Below, piece after piece: positions 18,433 to 25,718 of a DNA stretch of 45,639 nucleotides (its first letter is position 1; the number at the start of each line of letters is the position of its first letter). This stretch comes from CAZKYP01 sp964556885. GTDB taxonomy: Bacteria; Planctomycetota; Phycisphaerae; Sedimentisphaerales; Anaerobacaceae. Location: assembly GCA_964556885.1 (NCBI GenBank), contig CAZKYP010000004.1:1-45639 (forward strand). The letters are read 5' to 3'. The notes beneath the pieces were generated by a model that was not told the origin of the DNA, ran no database searches, and saw only the letters and a list, made by a program, of their open reading frames with translations. The position numbers and the translations under genes were made by a program.

Positions 18433-20199
18433 ATGAAAATACCGGTTAAAGCCTTTGGGAAGAATAAAAAAATCATGAGAAAGAAACATCTAATCCCAGT
18501 ATTTACAGCAGTTTTCTTTATGGCACTTTTCCTGACTGTACCTGGATTCGCACAGGTAAATTCTAACGGAAGAAGAATGCTAATCGCTTTTAAACACAGA
18601 ACGGACCTACAGTCGTCAGAAAACCGCAGAGCCTGGGTACATAATCATGGAGGCCAAGTCCGTCGTTCATTCCATTTACTGCCCGCCGTATCGGCCAGCA
18701 TACCTGAAAATTTGATTACAGAACTGAAAAACCACCCCGACGTAGACTATATCGAAGAAGACATCGTAATGCAGGCATTCGACCAGGAATTGCCCTGGGG
18801 AGTGGAAATAACCGGAGCAAATCAGGTATGGAGCACGAATAAAGGTACCGGCGTAAACATAGCAATTCTTGATACAGGAATTGACTATGACCATCCGGAC
18901 CTGGTCAATAATATCGCCGGCGGCATCAATTACACAGGATTCTTCAGAGGAGATGGAAATACTATGCCGTACTTCTGGAACGACAGAAACGGACACGGTT
19001 CTCATTGTGCAGGAATTATCGCAGCATCAGATAATAACATCGGAGTCGTCGGCGTTGCTCCGGAAGCGAGGCTTTGGGCCGTTAAGGTTCTTGGTGATGA
19101 CGGCAGCGGCTATGTAAGTGATATTATCCAGGGACTGCAATGGTGTGTCGACAACAGGATCAGCATTGTTTCGATGAGCTTCGGCGGGGAAGATGACAGC
19201 CAAACCTTTAAAGAAGCATGTGACGAGGCTTATGCTGCGGGCGTGCTGTTGGTTGCCGCGGCCGGCAACGGCAGTTCGGTATATTATCCGGCCGCATACG
19301 ATCCGGTCATCGCTGTCTCAGCAACCAATTCAAGAGATTCTATTGCCGATTTTTCAAGCACCGGCCCCGAGGTCGAGATCGCCGCTCCAGGCGTAAATAT
19401 TTACTCGACATACTCAAACGGCGGATACGCAACTGCAAGCGGCAGCTCTATGGCTTGTCCACACGTGGCAGGAGCGGCTGCTCTTATTTACGCGTCCACT
19501 CTTGGATTAACAAGCCCCGATGAGATACGTACGAGACTTAGGGAAACCGCCAAAGATTTAGGTGCACCCGGAAAGGATGATCTATACGGGTATGGTCGTG
19601 TGGATGCCGCCGCCGCATCGACTGAAACACCGGTTCTTACTACAATTGAGGTATCACCGGATAATGTAACATTAGATACCGGTGACAATCAGCAATTTAT
19701 CGCTTATGGGTTGGACCAGTTCGGAGATACAATCGACACGGGAACTTTAACATGGACAAGCAGTAATGAAACTGTCGGCACTATCGAATCGACCGGAATG
19801 TTTACTGCCGAAGCCGAAGGAACTACGACGATTAGCGCAAGTAGTTCCGGAATTTACGGAACTACATTTGTGACAGTTAATCCGGAACCGGAACCATCTT
19901 ACGAGGCACTTGAATTTTACGATACAGTTCAACCAAGAGAAGAATTAATATACACTATTTCACTATCGGAACCTGCCACCTTGTACGCCCTGTTGACATG
20001 GGACGACAGATTCGACCTTCGATTACGGATTTATAATTACGAAGGAAGAAGAATCGCCCAGTCAGACAGGAGCAACCGGCGGCGCATGTATGAGGAAATT
20101 TTAATCGACCTTGAAGCGGGTGACTGGATAATAGCGGTCAGATCAGATACTCGACGTCAACCCATAGATTATGTTTTAGAAGTTGAAATCATGTATTAG
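18433..20199 (+). CDS. Secreted subtilisin-like serine protease (S8) with Ig-like and PPC-type tail
   Basis: This is an extracellular endopeptidase of the S8 family. Domains in order: signal peptide ending near VPGFA/Q (residue 40), inhibitor I9-type propeptide (about 46-116), S8 catalytic domain (about 120-395), a Big_2-type Ig-like domain (about 400-480) and a C-terminal beta domain resembling bacterial PPC (about 493-588). The triad is complete: Asp147 in AILDTGID, His188 in NGHGSHCAG and Ser339 in GSSMACPHVAG, with oxyanion Asn279. The start is uncertain: an internal ATG at 18475 (MRKKHLIPVF) would give a more typical 27-residue signal peptide, and neither ATG has a strong ribosome site. 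It stands alone, convergent with the pyrimidine operon. Confidence 0.93.
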   Translation: MKIPVKAFGKNKKIMRKKHLIPVFTAVFFMALFLTVPGFAQVNSNGRRMLIAFKHRTDLQSSENRRAWVHNHGGQVRRSFHLLPAVSASIPENLITELKNHPDVDYIEEDIVMQAFDQELPWGVEITGANQVWSTNKGTGVNIAILDTGIDYDHPDLVNNIAGGINYTGFFRGDGNTMPYFWNDRNGHGSHCAGIIAASDNNIGVVGVAPEARLWAVKVLGDDGSGYVSDIIQGLQWCVDNRISIVSMSFGGEDDSQTFKEACDEAYAAGVLLVAAAGNGSSVYYPAAYDPVIAVSATNSRDSIADFSSTGPEVEIAAPGVNIYSTYSNGGYATASGSSMACPHVAGAAALIYASTLGLTSPDEIRTRLRETAKDLGAPGKDDLYGYGRVDAAAASTETPVLTTIEVSPDNVTLDTGDNQQFIAYGLDQFGDTIDTGTLTWTSSNETVGTIESTGMFTAEAEGTTTISASSSGIYGTTFVTVNPEPEPSYEALEFYDTVQPREELIYTISLSEPATLYALLTWDDRFDLRLRIYNYEGRRIAQSDRSNRRRMYEEILIDLEAGDWIIAVRSDTRRQPIDYVLEVEIMY

Positions 20200-20238
20200 G
20201 ATTAAAAAACAAAATTCAATACGTATCGTCGGACGGCA

Positions 20239-20715
20239 TTACTGTTCGATACCGAAAATCTTCATCCATTGTTTAGTTTCACTATCGCTTATTCCCCTGC
20301 GTTTTGCTGCAGGTTCTTTTTGAGGTCTTTTGCGGCTTAACTGCTTTTGAACTTTAATCCAGAAATCTTCCGATTTGACCGCAATTGCTTTCCTGGACCG
20401 GGCCGCCTTTCGCAGTCTCCTGTCGCTGCTGACTATTATTAATCTCTTCGGTGCAGTGTTTGTCTTTATCTTTTCCTCAATTATCGTATCAGTATCGTTC
20501 CTTATCCCTGAAAAGGTCACTTCGATACCATCCACCCTCTCAAAAACGTCCTTATCCCTCGGTCCTCTGCCGTCAAACACAATCTCTCCGACCTGATTGG
20601 TTTGGTTCAAATAGCTGCTCACAACCCGGCATAACTCAATATCACTTACCGCCTTAGGATCCTCCTCGATTTTCAGGATTGCGTGCAACAGATTATGCCC
20701 GTCGATAATAATCAC
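20239..20715 (-). CDS. YacP-like NYN-domain (PIN-like) RNase family protein
   Basis: This 158-residue protein belongs to the YacP/NYN group, PIN-fold proteins related to RNases. Acidic metal-site motifs are visible: IIIDGHNLLH at residues 3-11, VFDGRGP near 50, NDTDTIIEE near 76 and VSSDRRLR near 98. The basic C-terminal tail (KQLSRKRPQKEPAAKRR) fits RNA binding. The start is a GTG with no Shine-Dalgarno; an in-frame stop lies just upstream and no ATG fits, so GTG is the best choice. It follows pyrC by 51 bp on the same strand, an unexpected partner for pyrimidine genes. Its substrate is unknown. Confidence 0.8.
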   Translation of the reverse strand: MIIIDGHNLLHAILKIEEDPKAVSDIELCRVVSSYLNQTNQVGEIVFDGRGPRDKDVFERVDGIEVTFSGIRNDTDTIIEEKIKTNTAPKRLIIVSSDRRLRKAARSRKAIAVKSEDFWIKVQKQLSRKRPQKEPAAKRRGISDSETKQWMKIFGIEQ

Positions 20716-20766
20716 AGTCAGCAGTCAATTTTCATAATATATTTTTGACATTACTATTTTTTCTAA

Positions 20767-22089
20767 CTATGTCGTTCCCGACATTCCTTCAAGCAAATCG
20801 AATCTGATTTCACCGCCGACGATGGTTTTCTCGACCTTGCCCTTGACCTTCCAGCCGTTATACGGACAATTTCTGCTTTTGGATCGGAAAGTGTTTACAT
20901 CAATAGTGTAATCGGCATCCGGGTCAATTATAGTGACATCAGCCTGCCTGCCCTTACCGAGTGTGCCTTTGTCAATCCCGATAATACGAGCAGGTTTCTC
21001 CGTCATCAACCGAATCAGGGCCGGCCAGTCCAATATGTTTGGTTCTATAAGGGCCTTAATATAAAGCCCCAGGGCACATTCCATGGACGCGATACCAAAA
21101 GGTGCGGTTAAAAATTCCAGCTCCTTTTCGCTTTGCAGGTGCGGAGCATGGTCCGTCACCAGGGCATCAACAAGTCCATCGGCAATCGCCTGCTTTATGG
21201 CATCGATATCTTTGGCAGCCCGTAAAGGAGGATTGACCTTGTAGTTCGTATCGTATTCGGCGCAATACTCTTCCGTTAGAAGTAAATGGTGCGGCGTCAC
21301 TTCACATGTAATCGGAAGAGAATCCTTCTTTGCTTGTTTTATCAGCTCCACCGAACCCGCGGTCGATATATGCTGTACATGATAGCGCACCCTTCCGGAG
21401 CGCACTTTTCTGACAAGTTGAATATCACGCCACAGCATCGCCTCTTCTGCTAACGGGTCTATCCCCGGCAGGCCGAGTATTGTCGAATAATAACCGGAAT
21501 TCATTACGCCATTGCCGGCAAATACATCATCCTGACAATGCTGGGCTATAACCACATCAAACATACCTGCATATTTGAGAGCTCTCAACATAACCGACGG
21601 GTCCTGCACCCCTCTGCCGTCATCAGTAAACCCGACCGCACCGGCTTCGGACATAAATCCCATCTCTGCAAGCTCAACACCTTGAAGTCCCTTGGTTATA
21701 GCTCCCATCGTATAGACGTGAGTTTTCCGGGTTTGTCTCGCTTTTCGATGGATGTATTCGACATCGGTTTCGTTTTCTATCACCGGATTCGTATTCGGCA
21801 TACAAACAACAGACGTAAAACCCGCCGCAACTGCCGCCGCCGAGCCGCTCGCTATAGTCTCTTCCTCTTCGTCTCCCGGCTCACGAAAATGAACGTGGAT
21901 ATCAATAAGACCCGGTACAACCAATTTTCCGGTCGCATCGATTACATCTCGATTTGATTTGTCCGAGGAATTATTGAAATTGCCGACCTCTGCAAATCGT
22001 CCATCAACAATAAGAACATCACATTGCCTGTCAACGCCGTTTGCAGGATCTATGACCCGGCCATTTTTTATCAGTAGTTCAGATTTCAT
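20767..22089 (-). CDS. pyrC: Dihydroorotase
   Basis: This zinc amidohydrolase catalyses reversible cyclisation of carbamoyl-aspartate to dihydroorotate (EC 3.5.2.3), the third step of UMP synthesis. The 440-residue length and motifs match the class I bacterial type. Zinc ligands are seen in DIHVHFREPG (His65, His67), with GFTSVVCMPNTNP near 95, further His ligands in the middle (AQHCQDD, VQHIST), and the catalytic Asp in VTDHAPH near 310. GAAGG abuts the ATG directly, an unusually tight spacing. It is third in the pyrR-pyrB-pyrC operon, 50 bp after pyrB, and is likely to act with the pyrB product. Confidence 0.95.
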   Translation of the reverse strand: MKSELLIKNGRVIDPANGVDRQCDVLIVDGRFAEVGNFNNSSDKSNRDVIDATGKLVVPGLIDIHVHFREPGDEEEETIASGSAAAVAAGFTSVVCMPNTNPVIENETDVEYIHRKARQTRKTHVYTMGAITKGLQGVELAEMGFMSEAGAVGFTDDGRGVQDPSVMLRALKYAGMFDVVIAQHCQDDVFAGNGVMNSGYYSTILGLPGIDPLAEEAMLWRDIQLVRKVRSGRVRYHVQHISTAGSVELIKQAKKDSLPITCEVTPHHLLLTEEYCAEYDTNYKVNPPLRAAKDIDAIKQAIADGLVDALVTDHAPHLQSEKELEFLTAPFGIASMECALGLYIKALIEPNILDWPALIRLMTEKPARIIGIDKGTLGKGRQADVTIIDPDADYTIDVNTFRSKSRNCPYNGWKVKGKVEKTIVGGEIRFDLLEGMSGTT

Positions 22090-22139
22090 CCTTCAATCTT
22101 AGAACTTATCGCCAAATGCCGAATAAATGATTGATTTAT

Positions 22140-23126
22140 TTATCTCGATAACACATTCTCAGTATTTTCTTCTTTTTGCATAGACGCTTGATTGACAAGA
22201 AATAAAACTGCCATCCTCACAGCCAATCCGTTTGTTACCTGCGCCAGGATGACGCTGTTTCGTCCGTCCGCAACTTCGCTTTCCATCTCCAACCCCCTGT
22301 TAATCGGCCCCGGATGCATAACCAGAATATCTTTTTTGGCTCTTTTCATTCGCTCTACAGTCAATCCGAAGTAATGCGAATACTCCCTGATCGAAGGGAA
22401 TGGATTGCCGCCGAGTCTTTCAAACTGAATCCGAAGCATGTTTATAACATCGACCTTGTCTATAATCTCATCAAGGCAATAACTGATCTTTACGGGCAAT
22501 CTCCCCACTTCAGCCGGCATAAGCGTCGGCGGCCCGACAAATGTAACTTCGGCGCCGAGTTTTGTCATCGCCCACATATCACTGCGTGCCACACGCGAAT
22601 GCGCTATGTCACCGACAATAGCTATTTTCAAGCCTTCAAGTGTACCTTTAATTTTTCGAATCGTATAAACATCCAAAAGCCCTTGTGTCGGGTGCTCGCA
22701 ATATCCATCACCGGCATTCACAACACAGGCGTTTATGTTCCTGCTCAAAAACCTCGCCGCCCCTCCTGCGCTGTGCCTGACCACAACGATATCGATTCCC
22801 ATTGCTTCAAGATTTCTGGCAGTATCCAGAAGGGTCTCGCCCTTACTTACTGAGCTGTCCTTTTTGGTAAATTCAATTATATCGGCACTCAATCTGCTCG
22901 CAGCCAGCGCAAAGCTGTTGCGTGTACGTGTACTGTCCTCAAAAAACAGATTAACAACGACCTTGCCGCGTAATGGGGGAGCTTTCTTGACCGACCGTGT
23001 GCTTACCTGCTCAAATCCTTTGGCTGTATCGAGAATATAAGTAATTTCCTCGGCACTAAGTTCTCTCAGTCCGAGCAGATGTTTTCGCTGCCAAAGGAAT
23101 TGACTTGATTTTTTCCTTAAAACCAT
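22140..23126 (-). CDS. pyrB: Aspartate carbamoyltransferase catalytic subunit
   Basis: This enzyme joins carbamoyl phosphate and aspartate to carbamoyl-aspartate (EC 2.1.3.2), the committed step of pyrimidine synthesis. The carbamoyl-phosphate loop STRTR is at residues 65-69 within FFEDSTRTRNSF; HPTQGLLDVYTI and the late HPGPINRG motif are also present. At 328 residues it is normal in length. The N-terminus carries about ten extra basic residues before WQRKHLLGL, where homologues usually begin, but no alternative start codon lies there. There is no good ribosome site, so coupling to pyrR 25 bp upstream is likely. No regulatory subunit gene (pyrI) is adjacent. Confidence 0.95.
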   Translation of the reverse strand: MVLRKKSSQFLWQRKHLLGLRELSAEEITYILDTAKGFEQVSTRSVKKAPPLRGKVVVNLFFEDSTRTRNSFALAASRLSADIIEFTKKDSSVSKGETLLDTARNLEAMGIDIVVVRHSAGGAARFLSRNINACVVNAGDGYCEHPTQGLLDVYTIRKIKGTLEGLKIAIVGDIAHSRVARSDMWAMTKLGAEVTFVGPPTLMPAEVGRLPVKISYCLDEIIDKVDVINMLRIQFERLGGNPFPSIREYSHYFGLTVERMKRAKKDILVMHPGPINRGLEMESEVADGRNSVILAQVTNGLAVRMAVLFLVNQASMQKEENTENVLSR

Positions 23127-23151
23127 ACGCCGTATTATACACTATTCCTTT

Positions 23152-23679
23152 TTACTCGACTACAACTTCATCTTTTCCGTCGGATTCGACAAGGTTAACC
23201 TGGACAAATTTTCCGGGCGCAACATCTGTCTTGTACCCGGCATAGTCGGCTGCAATCGGCATCTCTCTGCCGATACGGTCAACAAAGACAGCCAATTTGA
23301 TTGCTTTGGGCCTTCCCAAATCAATAAGTGCGGCCATTGCGGCCCGTGCCGAACGACCGGTATATAGAACATCATCGACCAGGATAATGATTTTATCGTC
23401 TATATCAAAACCGATATCCGTCGTTCTGACCTCGGGATGAGCGGAACTGTTCGGAGAATTCAGATCATCTCGATAAAGTGTTATATCCAGCGTGCCGCAG
23501 GGAACGTCCTTGTCTAATTTTTGGATTAGCATATTAGATAATCTCTGGGCAAGAACCTCGCCCCTGCTGCGAATGCCTATAACGGCAATATCCAGATCAG
23601 ACGGATTATCGGAAACAATCCGAGTTGCCAAATCACTGAGAATCTGTTCGATTTGCTTTGAATCCAGGATAACTTTCAT
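23152..23679 (-). CDS. pyrR: Bifunctional pyrimidine operon regulator / uracil phosphoribosyltransferase
   Basis: PyrR-family proteins bind pyr mRNA to repress pyrimidine genes and often also convert uracil plus PRPP to UMP. The PRPP-binding motif IILVDDVLYTGRS (residues 98-110) is intact; the preceding GIRSRG (35-40) and TLDITLYRDDL (63-73) are typical of the family. The 175-residue length is normal. It is the first gene of pyrR-pyrB-pyrC. The predicted leader is only about 34 nt and holds no anti-terminator/terminator pair, so classical Bacillus-type attenuation is not supported. Repression at translation, or a mainly enzymatic role, is more likely here. Confidence 0.93.
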   Translation of the reverse strand: MKVILDSKQIEQILSDLATRIVSDNPSDLDIAVIGIRSRGEVLAQRLSNMLIQKLDKDVPCGTLDITLYRDDLNSPNSSAHPEVRTTDIGFDIDDKIIILVDDVLYTGRSARAAMAALIDLGRPKAIKLAVFVDRIGREMPIAADYAGYKTDVAPGKFVQVNLVESDGKDEVVVE

Positions 23680-23720
23680 AGCCGTAAAAACCTTAATTTA
23701 TAACATCAAAACCTGTACAG

Positions 23721-23749
23721 AATATATCAGTTATGCCTGATAAAGACAA
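23721..23749 (-). promoter_or_regulatory. Sigma-70 type promoter of the pyr operon
   Basis: On the minus strand TTGTCT (23744-23749) and TATATT (23721-23726) stand 17 bp apart. The predicted transcription start is near 23713, leaving a leader of about 34 nt before pyrR, with a TGTACA palindrome in its first part. Confidence 0.65.
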
Positions 23750-23829
23750 GGTTTCTCATCAAGTTTCCAAAAAACATGCCTTTCCAACACTGAAAAACAA
23801 CATATCGTCGGAATCTACAGATTATTTTC

Positions 23830-23858
23830 TTGAAAAAAAAGGTGTTTTATAGTATCAT
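23830..23858 (+). promoter_or_regulatory. Sigma-70 type promoter of the dockerin subtilase-like gene
   Basis: TTGAAA (23830-23835) and TATCAT (23853-23858) are separated by exactly 17 bp. The predicted transcription start is near 23865, giving a leader of about 100 nt that contains a folded element. Confidence 0.7.
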
Positions 23859-23898
23859 AGCTTCATAATCTGGAGATGTGATAAGCTTAAGCTGACTA

Positions 23899-23961
23899 TG
23901 GAGGTCGGCGATCGGGGGAGCAACCTTGATTCCATTTGGATCTAAAAGCCGCCTCTGGAGG
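23899..23961 (+). promoter_or_regulatory. Structured mRNA leader ending at the ribosome-binding site; possible riboregulator of unknown class
   Basis: GAGG-U-CGGC (23901-23909) can pair with GCCGCCTC (23948-23955), an 8-bp helix with one bulged U. Inside it GATC (23910-23913) pairs with GATC (23939-23942) and GGGA with TTCC closes a 10-nt loop. The 3' strand of the outer helix touches the Shine-Dalgarno GGAGG (23957-23961), and its CCTC could pair with that site instead, so folding could expose or hide it. It matches no riboswitch class I can name. Confidence 0.5.
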
Positions 23962-23965
23962 ATGA

Positions 23966-25717
23966 ATGGGACAGATGTTTAAACGAATGTTCTATGGTCT
24001 GATAACCTGCCTTGCGGTTTTGTTGATTCCTTTTAAAACCGCCGCAGCAATCAATGGTTCACAGGCCGATAGATTACTTCAACCCCAGGGACTGGAGCGG
24101 GTCGGAGTATATGCTTTAAGACAAATTGAGCCCGGCTTAACGGGAGACGGAGTGAAATTCGCCGTTATCTGTCGGAGCTTTACCTATATTGACGGCGAAC
24201 CGCAAAACGATTACCGCCCAAACATCGGACACAACTGCTTCAAGACAAGCCGGTTCACTTTCTTCGATCAGGGTGTATTACCCGCAGGTTTCTCCCCACA
24301 TTCGACTTCAATTTGTTCAATACTTTTCGGTGAAGACCCGGAATCTTATAATTCGTCCATCGGACCATTCTACTATCAGGGCACAACACCTCAGGCCCAG
24401 GCCGATATATACGAATTCTGGAATTTCGTCAGCAACAACGTATTCTATAACACGCCGCCGGACGCGGATATTATAACAGCCAGTATCGGTATGCAGTTCG
24501 AAGACTGGTGGACAAGGGGAATCGAATCATTAGTCGAACAATACGGCGTTATCGTAGTAGCCGGTATCGGCAACGGCGCCAATTCTTATGATCCCGTACT
24601 TTATCCCGGAGCTTGCGCCAATGTAATCGGAGTCGGCGTGATTAATTCCGTGAATACAGACGACCCTGCGACAAGCCTGGCAAATTTTGCCCTGGCATAT
24701 CCGGAAAATTCGAGCAACGGTCCAACCGCCAGCGGCCGCTGCAAACCCGACATAATCGCTCCCGGAAACTGTCTCGCGGCTGATGCCAACGAACCCAACC
24801 GATATGAGCCGACCGGTAACTGGTCGAGCTTTTCCACACCAATTGTTTCAGGAACCATCGGCCTGCTCGTTCAAAAAGCCAAACAGGAACGGGACTTAAG
24901 ACCTGCCGTTTCTCCCAAAGGCGGAAACTGTGTGATAAAAGCGATTCTTCTTAATTCCGCAACCAAACTTCCTTACTGGCATAAGGGTCGCCTTCAGGCC
25001 GACGATGACCATACGGCGCCTCTCGATTATATACAGGGGGCGGGTATGCTGAATGCCGTCGGGGCTTATGCAAATCTGGTCGCGGGAATAAGCAGGCCCG
25101 GACCTGTTTCATCGACAGGCTGGGACTTAAACGCAATGAATAAGAATGCGGCCGTAGAGAATAATTATAGGTTTATCATCGACGAACCGGACGGCAAATT
25201 CATCACAGCCACGATTGCATGGAACAAACATTACAGCAACCAGTATCCTTTCGAACCGATACCGGAAAAAGACAGTAATCTCCGGCTCGAATTATGGGCG
25301 ATTGATCCCGGCAATCCGAATAATAATTATCTTCTCGATTACAGTGATAGTTCCATTGACAATATCGAGCACATTTATGCCGCAACAGACCCCGAATATA
25401 CCAATTACGAGGTAATTGTTTCATTCAGCGAGGATTCAAATCCCGCTATGAACACGACACTCCAGCAATATGGCCTGGCATGGCGAACAAGCAACAAAGA
25501 AGAGAATGACGATATATTCTGGTATGACCTGTACGCAGATGGCATCGTCGACGAATCGGACTTCACGGTTTTACTCAACAATCTGTCGGACGGCACCTTA
25601 TCACCGGACAAATATCAATTTGGTGACATAAATACCGATGGTGTGGTTGACGTCAACGATTTGAAAATTCTTATGACCAAAACCAATCAGCAGGCTGCCT
25701 GGCGGGCGAAATTATAA
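23966..25717 (+). CDS. Secreted subtilisin-fold protein with degenerate active site and C-terminal dockerin
   Basis: This 583-residue exported protein has a signal peptide ending near FKTAAA/I, an S8-like domain (about 35-370), a beta-rich part and a type I dockerin (about 520-572: two Ca-binding loops, YADGIVDESDF and NTDGVVDVNDL). The usual Asp motif (DTG) is replaced: KFAVICRSF has Cys69 at that position. His112 (PHSTS), Asn203 (AGIGNGA) and Ser288 (WSSFSTPIVSG) are kept. It is therefore either inactive, a binding protein, or uses another acid such as Asp76. The dockerin predicts attachment to a cohesin on another protein, not seen here. GGAGG lies four bases before the chosen ATG; an ATG at 23975 is an alternative. 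Its end is one base from the convergent pectinesterase gene. Confidence 0.85.
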   Translation: MGQMFKRMFYGLITCLAVLLIPFKTAAAINGSQADRLLQPQGLERVGVYALRQIEPGLTGDGVKFAVICRSFTYIDGEPQNDYRPNIGHNCFKTSRFTFFDQGVLPAGFSPHSTSICSILFGEDPESYNSSIGPFYYQGTTPQAQADIYEFWNFVSNNVFYNTPPDADIITASIGMQFEDWWTRGIESLVEQYGVIVVAGIGNGANSYDPVLYPGACANVIGVGVINSVNTDDPATSLANFALAYPENSSNGPTASGRCKPDIIAPGNCLAADANEPNRYEPTGNWSSFSTPIVSGTIGLLVQKAKQERDLRPAVSPKGGNCVIKAILLNSATKLPYWHKGRLQADDDHTAPLDYIQGAGMLNAVGAYANLVAGISRPGPVSSTGWDLNAMNKNAAVENNYRFIIDEPDGKFITATIAWNKHYSNQYPFEPIPEKDSNLRLELWAIDPGNPNNNYLLDYSDSSIDNIEHIYAATDPEYTNYEVIVSFSEDSNPAMNTTLQQYGLAWRTSNKEENDDIFWYDLYADGIVDESDFTVLLNNLSDGTLSPDKYQFGDINTDGVVDVNDLKILMTKTNQQAAWRAKL

Positions 25718-25718
25718 A

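Noticed and set aside
20200..20260. Terminator between the subtilase and the yacP-like gene
   Set aside because: Only a 6-bp GTATCG/CGATAC repeat with an 18-nt loop and no T run.
23865..23965. Cyclic-di-GMP, cobalamin or other known riboswitch
   Set aside because: None of the conserved core strings of these classes that I know is present; only the secondary structure is suggestive.
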